Below are positions 36,808 through 46,015 of a stretch of 64,000 nt of DNA, piece after piece; position 1 is the first letter of the stretch; each line of letters begins with the position of its first letter. The notes beneath the pieces were generated by a model. The model searched no databases and was not told the DNA's origin. It saw only the letters and a program-made list of their open reading frames with translations. The stretch lies in contig NZ_JAPRAQ010000001.1 of the NCBI RefSeq assembly GCF_029989365.1, forward strand, positions 558,001-622,000, written 5' to 3'. The position numbers and the translations under genes are program-made. This DNA comes from Bradyrhizobium sp. Arg816. GTDB taxonomy: Bacteria; Pseudomonadota; Alphaproteobacteria; Rhizobiales; Xanthobacteraceae.

Positions 36808-37578
36808 ATGAAGGGCAAATGGGCACTCCTGACCGGTGCGACGGCGGGCCTTGGCCTCGCCGTCGCGGAAGGCGTTGCCGGCGCGGGCGCCAATATCGTC
36901 CTTCATGATCTCGTCGCGCCGAAACAGGCCGCGGAAGATCTCCGCGCCCGCTTCGGTGTCGAAGTCATCGCCGCCGGCGTCGATCTGTCCCGGCGCGAGG
37001 CGATCGAGGGCATGATGGCCGATCTGCTCGACCGCTGTGGCGCCATCGACATCCTCGTCAACAACGCCGTGGTCAGGCATTTCTCCGCCATCGAGCAATT
37101 TCCGCCCGATCGCTGGGAGCAGGCGCTGGCGGTCAATCTGTCGGCGCCGTTCCATCTGATCCGCCTGGCGCTGCCGGCCATGAAGCAGCGCGGCTGGGGC
37201 CGGATCATCAGCATGGGCTCGATCTATTCGAGCCGCGCGGTCGAGGACCGCATCGACTACGTCACCACCAAGACTGCGATTTCGGGCATGACCCGCGCGG
37301 TGGCGATCGAGACCGCGCGGAGCGGCATCACCTGCAACATGCTCTGCCCCGGCACGCTGCCGACGCCTGCGATCCTGAACAAGATCGCGACGATCGCGTC
37401 GAACAGCGGCCGTCCGGTCGACGACGTGACCAAGGAATATCTCGGCGAGCGCCAGCCGACGCAGCGTTTCATCGAAATGAATGCGGTCGCCGCCATGGTC
37501 GTCTTTCTCTGTGGGTCCGCGGCAAACGACATCACCGGCGCCAGCCTGCCGATCGACGGCGGCTGGTCGGTCGCATGA
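36808..37578 (+). CDS. SDR-family oxidoreductase (first of two)
   Basis: The 256-residue classical short-chain dehydrogenase has LLTGATAGLGLAVAEG (cofactor loop), NNAVV, serine in SMGSIYSS and the YVTTK active site. The ATG at 36808 is preferred to GTG 36799 because GGAG (36794-36797) would be only one base from the latter. It is probably a hydroxyacid or cyclic-alcohol dehydrogenase acting with its neighbour. It lies 19 bp before the next SDR gene. Confidence 0.87.
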   Translation: MKGKWALLTGATAGLGLAVAEGVAGAGANIVLHDLVAPKQAAEDLRARFGVEVIAAGVDLSRREAIEGMMADLLDRCGAIDILVNNAVVRHFSAIEQFPPDRWEQALAVNLSAPFHLIRLALPAMKQRGWGRIISMGSIYSSRAVEDRIDYVTTKTAISGMTRAVAIETARSGITCNMLCPGTLPTPAILNKIATIASNSGRPVDDVTKEYLGERQPTQRFIEMNAVAAMVVFLCGSAANDITGASLPIDGGWSVA

Positions 37579-37597
37579 AAGCATTGGGAGTGTTGCG

Positions 37598-38338
37598 ATG
37601 ACTGAACAATCGGGCCAGAGCGTCGTGCTGACGGGTGCCGCCGGCGGCATGGGACGCGCCATCACCAAGGCCTTGCTGGAAAGCGGCCGCCGCGTCGTGC
37701 TGGTCGATCGCGACGCCAAGGCGCTTCAGGAACTCGCATCCACGGCGGGCAACGCGGTGTTTCCGATCCAGCTCGACATTAGCGATGGGCAGGCCGTGGA
37801 TCGCCTGCCGGACGCCATTCCCGCGCAGTTCAAGCCGGTCGACGTCCTCATCAATAACGCCGGGCACGATATCGGCGGGCGGACGCGGTTCGATGCCGGC
37901 TCCGCCGACGATTGGTCCAACATCATCCAGACCAATCTGATCGGCCTGATGCGCGTCACCCGCGCGATCCTGCCCGACATGGGCAGGCGCAACGCCGGCC
38001 ATGTCGTCAACATCAGCTCCATCAATGCGGTCCGGATCGTCCCGGATATGGCCGCCTACAGCACCAGCAAGGCGGGCGTGCACATGTTCACCGAGACGTT
38101 GCGGGGCGAGCTGGCGGAAACCGCGATCCGGGTCACCGAGCTCCAGCCAGGCCTGACCCGGACCAACATCATCCTGACCCGCTACCGCGGCGACAGGCAG
38201 AAGGAAAAGGACTATTTCGACCAGTTCAGGATGGCGCTCGAGCCTGCCGATATTGCCCGTTCGATCGTCTTCGCCCTGGACCAGCCCGCGCACGTTCAAA
38301 TTGCCGAAATGATGATTCTGCCTGTAAACCGGTACTGA
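37598..38338 (+). CDS. SDR-family oxidoreductase (second of two)
   Basis: The 246-residue short-chain dehydrogenase has VVLTGAAGGMGRAI, NNAGHDIGG, ISSINAV and YSTSK at the active site. It is similar in fold but not a close copy of the preceding SDR, so the two probably catalyse separate steps. The ATG at 37598 gives the normal N-terminus; the longer frame runs back into the previous gene. It lies 23 bp upstream of the GntR gene. Confidence 0.87.
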   Translation: MTEQSGQSVVLTGAAGGMGRAITKALLESGRRVVLVDRDAKALQELASTAGNAVFPIQLDISDGQAVDRLPDAIPAQFKPVDVLINNAGHDIGGRTRFDAGSADDWSNIIQTNLIGLMRVTRAILPDMGRRNAGHVVNISSINAVRIVPDMAAYSTSKAGVHMFTETLRGELAETAIRVTELQPGLTRTNIILTRYRGDRQKEKDYFDQFRMALEPADIARSIVFALDQPAHVQIAEMMILPVNRY

Positions 38339-38361
38339 CTTTTCCCAACCAGGGTCCGGAC

Positions 38362-39075
38362 ATGGAAAGACGTAGCGAATTGCAGTCGACACTCCGCATC
38401 GAGGACGTCCCGACCGTCCGGGCGATGGTCGCGCAAAAGCTTCGCGAGGCGATCATGTCCGGAACACTCAAACCGGGCCAGCGCCTGGTCGAGCGCGAGC
38501 TCTGCGAGATGATGGGCGTCAGCCGCCCCTCGATCCGTGAAGCACTGCGTGCCCTCGAAGCCGACGGCCTCGTCAACATCGTGCCGCACCGCGGCCCCGT
38601 GGTCTCCACGATCAGCCTCGAAGAAGCCCGGCAGCTCTACGCGGCGCGCGCGGTGCTCGAAGGTTTCGCCGGCCGCGAATGCGCCAGACTCCACGATCCG
38701 GAAGTGGCTCGGCGGATCGGGGAAGCCCTGACGCGACTGAAGGCGGCCGCAGCCAAGCAGGACCTCGTCGGGAGCCTCGAAGCCAAGACCGACTTCTACG
38801 CCGCGTTGATCGGTGGATGCCGTAACGCCTTCATCGAGCGCATGCTCAAGCCGCTGCACGACCGGATCCAGCTGTTGCGGATCACGTCGATGTCGCAGCC
38901 GAAACGGATCAACAAGAGCCTGCGCGAGGTCACCGCGATCTGGCGCGCGATCCAGAACGGCGATCCAGATCTCGCCGAGCGCTGCTGTGTCGATCACATC
39001 AATGCGGCTGCGGTGGCCGCGCTCGACATGATTGAACGAAACGCCGCCAAGGAGGCGGCGCCTTCCGACGACTAG
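38362..39075 (+). CDS. GntR-family regulator with FCD domain (operon-encoded)
   Basis: The 237-residue regulator has winged helix residues ~18-85 (MMGVSRPSIREALRALEADGLV) and a C-terminal FCD domain with DFYAALIGGCRN and a late CCVDHINAA metal/ligand region. The ATG at 38362 matches the family N-terminus. It is encoded near the end of the plus-strand operon and is the best candidate for binding the TTGTC-T-GACAA palindrome at 27839-27849, which would place it under its own control. The other GntR gene at 24299 has a different palindrome beside it. Confidence 0.88.
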   Translation: MERRSELQSTLRIEDVPTVRAMVAQKLREAIMSGTLKPGQRLVERELCEMMGVSRPSIREALRALEADGLVNIVPHRGPVVSTISLEEARQLYAARAVLEGFAGRECARLHDPEVARRIGEALTRLKAAAAKQDLVGSLEAKTDFYAALIGGCRNAFIERMLKPLHDRIQLLRITSMSQPKRINKSLREVTAIWRAIQNGDPDLAERCCVDHINAAAVAALDMIERNAAKEAAPSDD

Positions 39076-39101
39076 AAAAACAAGAATTCAGGGAGTGTTC
39101 G

Positions 39102-40076
39102 ATGTTGTCTCTGGTACGATCGCTGATCCTGTGTCTCCTGCTCTCGCCCTGCGGCGCGGCAATCGCAGACGACTACCCCACCCGCCCGGTCACGATGATC
39201 GTGCCCTTCTCCGCCGGCGGCCCCGGCGACGTCATCGCGCGAATTCTCGGCAACGCCATGAGCGCGACGCTGAAGCAGTCCATCGTCATCGAGAATGTCG
39301 TCGGCGCCGGCGGAACACTCGGCACCAACCGCGTCGCCAAGGCCGCGCCTGATGGCTACACGCTGCTCCTGATGCATGTCGGCCAGGCCACTGCGCCCGC
39401 GCTCTACGCAAAACTGCCGTTCGATCCCGTCGGCGACTTCGCCATGATCGGGCTCGTCACTGATGTCCCGATGATCCTGGTCGCCCGGCCGAATTTCCCG
39501 GCCAAGGATCTCGGCGAGATGATCGCGCGCATCCGCAGCGAGGGCGACAAGATGACCTTCGGCAATGTCGGTCTCGGCTCGGCCTCGCAGCTCTGCGGCC
39601 TGATGTTCATGAGCACCACCGATACGAAACTCTCGCAAATCTACTACAAGGGCGGCGGGCCCGCGCTAAACGACGTCATCGCCGGCCATATCGACGTCTA
39701 TTGCGATCCCGCGACGGGACCGACGCCCTACATCCAGTCGAACACGATCAAGGGCTACGCGATCACCAGCAAGACGCGCGTCGCGACACTGCCTGGCGTG
39801 CCGACCTCGGCCGAGGCCGGCGTTCCCGAGTTCGATGTGACGACCTGGTATGGCCTCTACGCGCCGCGCGGCACGCCGAAGCTCGTGATCGACCAGCTCG
39901 TCGGCGCGCTGCAGACGGCGCTCAAAGACCCCGCGTTGATCAGCCGCTTTGCCGAGCTCAGCATGGCTCCGGTCGAGGCCGAGCGCGCGACGCCGCAAGC
40001 CCTCGAAGCCTTCCTGAAGGCGGAGATCGCCAAATGGGGCCGGATCATCAAGGCAGCCGGAATCGAGCCGCAGTAG
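39102..40076 (+). CDS. Tripartite tricarboxylate transporter (Bug/TctC) substrate-binding protein
   Basis: The 324-residue Bug-family receptor has a signal peptide (LVRSLILCLLLSPCG, cleavage after AIA near residue 22), then YPTRPVTMIVPFSAGGPGD, the hallmark of TctC proteins. No TctA/TctB membrane partners are present here, so it is an orphan receptor that would borrow membrane subunits from elsewhere or act as a sensor. It ends the plus-strand operon, only 7 bp from the convergent helicase gene, leaving no room for a terminator between them. Confidence 0.88.
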   Translation: MLSLVRSLILCLLLSPCGAAIADDYPTRPVTMIVPFSAGGPGDVIARILGNAMSATLKQSIVIENVVGAGGTLGTNRVAKAAPDGYTLLLMHVGQATAPALYAKLPFDPVGDFAMIGLVTDVPMILVARPNFPAKDLGEMIARIRSEGDKMTFGNVGLGSASQLCGLMFMSTTDTKLSQIYYKGGGPALNDVIAGHIDVYCDPATGPTPYIQSNTIKGYAITSKTRVATLPGVPTSAEAGVPEFDVTTWYGLYAPRGTPKLVIDQLVGALQTALKDPALISRFAELSMAPVEAERATPQALEAFLKAEIAKWGRIIKAAGIEPQ

Positions 40077-40083
40077 GCCTGCC

Positions 40084-43000
40084 TCACTCGTCCAGAAGCT
40101 CCAGGAATTCCTCGATCCGGCCGAACGGGTCCGCGTGCCCGCGGGCGGCGCAGACGACACGATCGCCGTCGCGCTGGAGCGATCGCGCTCTGGATTTCCG
40201 CAGCCGCCCGGGGAGGAAAGTCGCGGCGACGGCCTCGGGCCCGACATCGAGCCTGACGATGCCGCGCCGCTTGCAATCGATCCTGAGCCTTGCGGCCGCA
40301 AAGAAATCGCGCGCCTCCGGCGGGAGCCTGCCGAAACGGCGCGAGGTCTCCTCCTCAAGGTCTTCCAGATCGTCGTCGCTCCGGCATCTGGCGGCGCGAC
40401 CATAGATCTCGAGCCGCATTGCTTCCGATTGCACATAACCTTCAGGCAACATGTCGCCGACAGGCAGATTGAGATCGGGCACCCACAGAAAGGCGCCCGA
40501 GTCGTTCACTCTTTCCGAGGCGAGCTTCAGGAGATGACTGTAGAGCACCGGTCCGAACACCTGCACGTGCCCGGACTGCTGCTCGGAAAACAGATCGCCG
40601 GCGCCCCTGAGGTCCAGGTCGCGCTCGCTGATGGCGAAGCCGGCGCCGGGCTTGCTGAACTCCTCGAGGACGGCCAAGCGCTTCTCGGACTGTTCCGAGG
40701 TCGACTCCGTCAGCAGATAGGCGAAGGCGCGCGTTCCGCCGCGCCCCACCCGCCCCCTGAGCTGATGGAGCTGTGCGAGGCCGAACTTTTCGGGCCAGCA
40801 CACCACGATGGTATTCGCGCGCGGGATATCGAGACCGCTTTCCACGATGTTGGTCGCCAGGAGGACGTCCGCCTCGCCATCGACGAAACTCATCATGCGG
40901 TCGTCGAGGTCGTCGACGGGCATCTTGCCATGAAGGCAGACGATGCGGAGGTCGGGCGCCAATGATTGCACGCGCGCCAGCATCGGCTCCAGATCCTGGA
41001 TGCGCGGGCAGATCAGAAAACTCTGTCCATGCCGCCGCCGCTCGCGGAGCAATGCTCCGGCGATGGCCGCATCCGAAAGCGGAGCGATCTTGGTCACGAT
41101 CGGAAGCCGGTGAACCGGCGGCGTTGCGATCACGCTGAGATCCCGGAAGCCCGCAAGACCAGCAGCGAGCGTGCGCGGGATGGGCGTCGCGCTCATCCAG
41201 AGCGTATGGGCATTCTTTGCCAGCCCTGAAAGCTTCGCCTTCTCCGCCGCTCCGAAGTGCTGCTCTTCGTCGATGATGACGAGGCCAAGATCGGCGAACT
41301 TCACATCCTTTGCAGAGAGCGCCTGCGTGCCGACAACGACTTTCAGCCTGCCGCTTCGCAAGCCCTCTTTGATCCCTCGCGTCTCCGGGCCGGAGGTCGC
41401 TCGCGACAGGCTTCCGACGTCGATACCGAGAGGACCGAAGCGCTTGCGGAAGGTTTCGACATGCTGCCGCGCCAGGACCGTGGTCGGCACCGCGATCGCC
41501 ACCTGTTTCCCGGACAGCGCCACCGCGGCTGCCGCGCGCAACGCGACCTCGGTCTTTCCAAATCCGACGTCGCCGCACACCACCCTGTCCATGGGATGAC
41601 CTGCCGCGAGATCATCGAGCACGTCCTGTATGGCCTTCGCCTGATCGACGGTCGGGAAATACGGAAAACGCGCAACGAACCTTTCATAGAGCGGCCCGGG
41701 TGCGACCAGTTTCGGCGCGCGGCGGCGGTGGCGCTGGCTGATGTGCTTTGCGAGCGCCCTGGCGGCGACCTGAATCTCCGCCTCGGCCTCGGTCCGCCGC
41801 GCCCACCATGTGCTTCCGTCCGCCTTGTCGCGTGCCAGCTTGCCGGGCTCGGCCGCATACGGCCAGATCAAGGCAAGATCGGCCGGCGGCACGAGAACGG
41901 CGTTGTCTCCCGCGAACGCAAGCCTGACCATCTCGCGCCGCGATCCCGTCCCCATGGCGAGGGTCTGCAAGCCGTCGAGCAGAGCGAGCCCACGCTGCAA
42001 ATGCACCACCGCCGCGCCGCGCTCCGCGACGTCAGGATGATCGAACGCGGCCGTCCAGGCCCTCGCCATGGGCTGCGGATGATGGGCTCTGCTGCCGAGC
42101 ACGTCGGACGCGGTGACGATGACGAGAGGCTTGCGGCCGGCTCCGACGAAGCCGGCATCGAAGTCGGCCAGGAACGCTGTTTCGCGATCGCGTCCCTCGG
42201 TCGCCTCGCTCCAATCGGCACAGCGCTCCGCCTTGATGCCGCTCATCCGCTCCATCGCGCGAAGGTCATCCTCGACGGCCGCGACGAACAGCACCCGCGA
42301 CCCGGCGCGTTGCATGTCGTCAATAAATGCGCGGAGGATCTTTCTTGGCGAAGAGGCCTGCGAGAAATCGGGCGTCGGCGTGAAGGCCGATTTTTGCGGA
42401 AGCACGCTGATGCGCTTCTTCAGCCGCTTCCAGTCAGCCCGTCCGAGATACTCGCGCTCCGCATCCCTGCGGCCAGCGGCCTCCTCGATGGTGCCCAGCC
42501 AGATATCGGCATGGCCCAGCACGCCGGCATCCACGATCCACCGCGCGCGAGCGCAATAATCCGGCAGCGTCGCCCGCTGTCCGCGCTTGCCTCCGAGCGC
42601 AATCTGTTCGGACATCGGATCGATCAGCAATTCCCTGGTCTCGTAGACGACCTCATGCTCGACCGGATCGACGGCAACGATCTTACGGATCACGCCGCCG
42701 GAATGTTCGATCCTGAAAGGACCAAGTCCGCCCGCGGGAAACACCTCGAACGTCTTGCCGTGGAACAGGACGCCGCCCGGATATTCCGCCTCTTCATCGA
42801 GGTCGTAGCCGAGAGCTTCCAGACGGCTCTCCAGCTCGGCTTCCGAATAGGCCGCGCCCACTTTCAGGCTGAGGCTGGTCTTTGACCAGCTCGCCGGCAG
42901 CGGCAGCCGCTCCATGATGGCTTCTGCGGTCGATACGAGGAAGACCGGCTTCTTGGCCTTGGCGAGGCGCCGCAACACCGAGCTCCGCCTGCCCGCGATC

Positions 43001-43383
43001 TCGCGCGACGGCTCCAGACCATCGAATGGCAGATTGTTCAGTCGCGGGAACACCAGCACGTCGACCGAAGGGTCGAGCGCGTGGATCACGCCGCCCAACC
43101 GCTCCGCCCTGTTCTCATTGTCACAGAGGAACACGAGGCCGTCGCGGCCGGACTTCTCCCATTGCTCGCGCAGATGCAGCGCCAGCATGCCGAGCGGCGA
43201 TGAAGACGAGACCGTAGAACGCGACGAGCTCTTGCTGTTAGAGCTCTTGCCTTTCGAGCCCTTGCTCTTTGAGCTCTGGTTTTTCGAGCTCTTGCTCTTA
43301 GAGCTGGCCTTTGTCTTTGTCGCGCCGGTCGCGGTCCGGGCTTTCCTGGTAGGCGCCAATTTGTATCCAACTTTGTTTCGCAA
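40084..43383 (-). CDS. Mfd-like transcription-repair coupling helicase paralogue
   Basis: The 1099-residue protein is organised like Mfd. It has a UvrB-like N-terminal module (~60-330), a diverged RNA-polymerase-interaction region (~457-500; VVHLQRGLALLDGLQTL where Mfd has VVHIDHGIGRY-like sequence) and RecG-type translocase domains (Walker A GDVGFGKTE at 604-612, DEEQ at 705-708, ATPIPRTL, RGRVGRG at 876-882). A shortened TRCF C-terminal domain follows. Residues 25-54 are six Ser/Lys-rich pentapeptides encoded by a 15-bp tandem repeat. The housekeeping Mfd is normally longer and lacks such a tail, so this is probably a second, specialised copy. It may act on stalled polymerase or other DNA obstacles. 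Confidence 0.85.
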   Translation of the reverse strand: MRNKVGYKLAPTRKARTATGATKTKASSKSKSSKNQSSKSKGSKGKSSNSKSSSRSTVSSSSPLGMLALHLREQWEKSGRDGLVFLCDNENRAERLGGVIHALDPSVDVLVFPRLNNLPFDGLEPSREIAGRRSSVLRRLAKAKKPVFLVSTAEAIMERLPLPASWSKTSLSLKVGAAYSEAELESRLEALGYDLDEEAEYPGGVLFHGKTFEVFPAGGLGPFRIEHSGGVIRKIVAVDPVEHEVVYETRELLIDPMSEQIALGGKRGQRATLPDYCARARWIVDAGVLGHADIWLGTIEEAAGRRDAEREYLGRADWKRLKKRISVLPQKSAFTPTPDFSQASSPRKILRAFIDDMQRAGSRVLFVAAVEDDLRAMERMSGIKAERCADWSEATEGRDRETAFLADFDAGFVGAGRKPLVIVTASDVLGSRAHHPQPMARAWTAAFDHPDVAERGAAVVHLQRGLALLDGLQTLAMGTGSRREMVRLAFAGDNAVLVPPADLALIWPYAAEPGKLARDKADGSTWWARRTEAEAEIQVAARALAKHISQRHRRRAPKLVAPGPLYERFVARFPYFPTVDQAKAIQDVLDDLAAGHPMDRVVCGDVGFGKTEVALRAAAAVALSGKQVAIAVPTTVLARQHVETFRKRFGPLGIDVGSLSRATSGPETRGIKEGLRSGRLKVVVGTQALSAKDVKFADLGLVIIDEEQHFGAAEKAKLSGLAKNAHTLWMSATPIPRTLAAGLAGFRDLSVIATPPVHRLPIVTKIAPLSDAAIAGALLRERRRHGQSFLICPRIQDLEPMLARVQSLAPDLRIVCLHGKMPVDDLDDRMMSFVDGEADVLLATNIVESGLDIPRANTIVVCWPEKFGLAQLHQLRGRVGRGGTRAFAYLLTESTSEQSEKRLAVLEEFSKPGAGFAISERDLDLRGAGDLFSEQQSGHVQVFGPVLYSHLLKLASERVNDSGAFLWVPDLNLPVGDMLPEGYVQSEAMRLEIYGRAARCRSDDDLEDLEEETSRRFGRLPPEARDFFAAARLRIDCKRRGIVRLDVGPEAVAATFLPGRLRKSRARSLQRDGDRVVCAARGHADPFGRIEEFLELLDE
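43226..43315. repeat. Six tandem 15-bp repeats inside the Mfd-like gene
   Basis: The plus strand reads as six consecutive 15-bp units beginning gagct or a variant (43226, 43241, 43256, 43271, 43286, 43301), typified by gagctcttgctctta. On the coding (minus) strand each gives a pentapeptide of the SKSSK type. The array keeps frame and is likely prone to copy-number change by slippage. Confidence 0.85.
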
Positions 43384-43532
43384 ATAGAGGCGTGCGCCGA
43401 CGAGCCCTCCCGTGAGCTCGGTCGATAACGCACATCGGGCCTAAGCGCCCAATGACGTCATTACAATTTCGCGATTGCGTTGAAAAGCAGAGACGCAAGC
43501 CCGGACGACCGGCCTGCACGCCAAAATAAGGC

Positions 43533-43805
43533 CTATTGCAGGACTTTCGGCAGCACCACGACCACGTCGACGCTCTGTCCGAGAACCTGAGTCGCAACCA
43601 CCGCGAGATGGTGCGAGAATTCGTCTTCGATCTCGCTCGCGCAGTCTTCGTCCCTGGCAATGGCGAACAGCAGATTGCCGTCGATCTCGTCGAATCGGAT
43701 GCCGGCGAAGATGCGATCGAACGTCTCGGCGCCCGCGATGCCCGCGATTCGCGCCTGGATGGCCTGGTCTTCGATGAGGGACAGTTTCATCATAATCGGG
43801 AACAT
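43533..43805 (-). CDS. Small protein resembling a free-standing DnaA N-terminal domain
   Basis: The 90-residue acidic protein has no signal peptide. From about residue 17 it follows the pattern of DnaA domain I: IQARIAG..., ETFDRIF, then DGNLLFAIARDEDCASEIEDEF and ending LGQSVDVVVVLP. This alternates helix and strand as in the domain that binds DnaB and DnaA partners. No AAA+ or DNA-binding domain follows. GGGAGG lies about ten bases before the ATG at 43805; an internal ATG at 43793 lacks such a site. It is 149 bp upstream of the Mfd-like gene on the same strand. The DnaA-like assignment is by eye and tentative. Confidence 0.6.
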   Translation of the reverse strand: MFPIMMKLSLIEDQAIQARIAGIAGAETFDRIFAGIRFDEIDGNLLFAIARDEDCASEIEDEFSHHLAVVATQVLGQSVDVVVVLPKVLQ

Positions 43806-43902
43806 GGGGGCGCACCTCCCAAATGCAAGAGCGGAAGCGTGCTGGCGCGACCCCGCGGGCGAACTATATTAATCGCATCGCCCTGCCTGACCGTGTCCGC
43901 CC

Positions 43903-44646
43903 TTGAGGAAACTCTTGATTCTCTTCCTGCTGCTGATCCTCGTGCCGATCGGGCTGTCGACCGGGCGCTATTATCTGTTCGGCGATGGCCGGGGCAATTG
44001 GCAGACGGCGGATCGCTCGAGCGCCGGCTTGCTGCCGCCGGCATCCGCCAATCCGGACGCGCTGATCCGGGTCTTTGCCGCGCGGACGGTGCGGTGGCGC
44101 AGCATTTTCGCCGTCCACAGCTGGATCGTCGTCAAGGAGAAAGGTGCCAGCACCTACAGCCGGTACGACTACACGGCGTGGGGCGACCCGATCCGGAGCA
44201 ACGGATTTGCACCCGACGGCCGCTGGTTCGGCGCCATGCCCGAAACCGTCGTGGCGGTCGACGGCGCGCGGGCCGAAGCGCTGATCCCCAAGATCCGCCA
44301 CGTCGTCGAGACCTACAAGTTCCGCGCCTACGGCGATTACAGCGCCTGGCCCGGGCCGAATTCCAACACCTTCGTGCAGGCGGCGCTGGACGCCGTTCCC
44401 GAGCTTCGTGCCATCCTTCCACCCACCGCGGTCGGCAAGGACTATCCGTACAGTGGACGCTGGGCCGGCATCACCCCTTCCCGCACCGGCGCCTACGCCT
44501 CGCTGTCGGGTTACCTCGGCATGACGATCGGCTGGGTCGAAGGGTTCGAGATCAATTTCTTCGGCGCGGTGCTGGGCATCGACATCCGGCGGCCGGCGCT
44601 CAAGCTCCCCGGGATCGGCCGCCTGGGCGTCGCGGCTGGCCTGTAG
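43903..44646 (+). CDS. DUF3750 family protein
   Basis: The 247-residue protein has an N-terminal hydrophobic anchor (LLILFLLLILVPIGLS) and a body of the DUF3750 type: FAVHSWIVVKEKGA, GNNP-like PGPNSNTFVQAAL and YSGRWAGITPSRTGAYASLSGYLG. The NSNTF/HSW arrangement recalls NlpC/P60-like papain folds in which Cys is replaced, but function is unknown. A TTG at 43903 is the only upstream start, because a stop codon lies 5 codons earlier. It is probably tethered to the inner membrane facing the periplasm. It is divergent from the small DnaA-domain-like gene. Confidence 0.8.
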   Translation: MRKLLILFLLLILVPIGLSTGRYYLFGDGRGNWQTADRSSAGLLPPASANPDALIRVFAARTVRWRSIFAVHSWIVVKEKGASTYSRYDYTAWGDPIRSNGFAPDGRWFGAMPETVVAVDGARAEALIPKIRHVVETYKFRAYGDYSAWPGPNSNTFVQAALDAVPELRAILPPTAVGKDYPYSGRWAGITPSRTGAYASLSGYLGMTIGWVEGFEINFFGAVLGIDIRRPALKLPGIGRLGVAAGL

Positions 44647-44945
44647 AGCGCCCGCCGGCGCCTCGCCAAACAAAAAACTGAAAAACAACCCCATGCACAG
44701 TAGAACCGCCATTGGCCGGTTGGTCGCGGTGGCACGGCTTAAGTCGAGACGATGTTTGGTTGAATCGTCCCGCGGGCGCAGAGCGCGCGGCCTCCCTCCT
44801 GAAACGCAAATTGAGCCGCCGGACGAGCCCAGATTTCACCAGGCTGCGGCCGTTTGACTCGTCGGGCAAAACACTGGCAGAATTGCATCGTGGCGATCAT
44901 GCCAGCCGATATGATCCAGAGCGATCATGGCTCGTTGATACGCCG
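44647..44945. other. Gene-free region between convergent DUF3750 and LacI genes
   Basis: These 299 bp contain no ORF with family features; the open frames that cross it continue antisense into the LacI gene. I see no hairpin followed by a T-run. Confidence 0.5.
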
Positions 44946-46001
44946 CTAGCCCCCAAGCGCCGGAATATTTTCGCGAAAGATGATCTCGCTGCGCGGCGCC
45001 TCGATGCCGTGCATGGCGCTGCGGCCGGCGCGCAGATTGTCGAAGATGCCGACACAGCTCATCATCGTGTTGAGCTGATTTTGAGTGATGACGGCATCCA
45101 TCGTCCCATCGAGCAGAAAGCTGCGCGTATCCGAGGTCAGACCATGACCAATGAAGATCACGTCGCGTGCCCGGTTCATTTCCTTCAGGGCGCGAGCGAC
45201 ACCGTCGGCGGCGCCGCCGATGTTGTAGATTCCGGCAAGATCCGGATGCTGGCCTAGCAGCATGCGCGTCTGGCGATAGTTGCGGTCGGCGTCATCGTGA
45301 CCTTCGCGCAGGCCTACGACCTTGATCGCCGGGAACAGTTCTTCGAAGACGTGCAGAAAGCCCATTTCGCGTTCTTCGTGCGCGCGGTAGCTGCGGCTGC
45401 CCGCGATCATCGCGACCTTGGCCGGACGCTCGCCCAGAAAGCGCGCGATCAGATAGCCGGCGGTGCGTCCGATCGAGCGATTGTCCAGTCCGATATAGGC
45501 CGCGCGGCGTGCGTTCAGGATATCCGAGATCAGCGTCACCGTCGGCACGCCGTGCTCCGCAAGCCTATCGACGGCCTCCCGCACGACCGGGTGTTCGAGC
45601 GCCATGAAAGCGATGCCGTCGGCCTTGTCGCGGGCGCGCCAGAGCTGGCGTGCCAGCAGGTCGGGATTGAAGCTCTTGATGGTGTCGACCTGACAATGGA
45701 CGTTGAACGGCGCGAGCCGGCCGTCGGAATGCGCGATCAGCTGCCCGAGCGTCGACAGGAAGCGGTTGGTGCCCGACGGCAGCAGGAACAGCAGCCGCAT
45801 CGGCTTGGGCCGCATCGCCGCGAGGAGGTTCTCGGCCGGCATGTAGTCGAGCTCGGACGCGGCGGCGAGCACCCGCTGCTGCGTCATCGCCCGCACACCG
45901 GGCCGGCGATTGAGCACGCGGTCGACCGTCGCCGTGGAGACGCCGGCCCGGCGCGCCACGTCAACGATGCGGCTCAGCGAACGAGCGAATGGCTTGTCCA
46001 T
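44946..46001 (-). CDS. LacI-family regulator of the TRAP/RuBisCO-like cluster
   Basis: The 351-residue regulator has an N-terminal HTH (SRIVDVARRAGVSTATVDRVL) and a sugar-binding-like sensor domain (LLFLLPSGTNRF at its start). The ATG at 46001 is preferred over the TTG at 46013. It is divergent from the TRAP importer gene across 136 bp that carry repeated ATCAAA/GTCAAA motifs. It is therefore the likely repressor of the TRAP-VOC-RuBisCO-like-kinase operon, responding to the imported sugar acid or a phosphorylated intermediate. Confidence 0.88.
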   Translation of the reverse strand: MDKPFARSLSRIVDVARRAGVSTATVDRVLNRRPGVRAMTQQRVLAAASELDYMPAENLLAAMRPKPMRLLFLLPSGTNRFLSTLGQLIAHSDGRLAPFNVHCQVDTIKSFNPDLLARQLWRARDKADGIAFMALEHPVVREAVDRLAEHGVPTVTLISDILNARRAAYIGLDNRSIGRTAGYLIARFLGERPAKVAMIAGSRSYRAHEEREMGFLHVFEELFPAIKVVGLREGHDDADRNYRQTRMLLGQHPDLAGIYNIGGAADGVARALKEMNRARDVIFIGHGLTSDTRSFLLDGTMDAVITQNQLNTMMSCVGIFDNLRAGRSAMHGIEAPRSEIIFRENIPALGG

Positions 46002-46015
46002 CTCAGGGCCCAAAC

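Noticed and set aside
36220..37719. Long minus-strand open frame (499 codons) across the CMD and SDR genes
   Set aside because: It spans three well-supported plus-strand genes and their short intergenic gaps, and shows no conserved motif.
41257..42885. Long plus-strand open frame (542 codons) opposite the Mfd-like gene
   Set aside because: It lies wholly antisense to a gene with clear helicase motifs; its translation is Arg/Gly/Asp-rich with no family features. Long antisense frames are expected at this GC content.
43226..43315. Tandem repeats considered as a CRISPR array or intergenic repeat element
   Set aside because: Units are 15 bp, directly adjacent without spacers, and encode in-frame pentapeptides of the helicase.
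44712..45257. 181-codon plus-strand frame downstream of the DUF3750 gene
   Set aside because: More than half of it is antisense to the LacI gene; the remainder has no family features.
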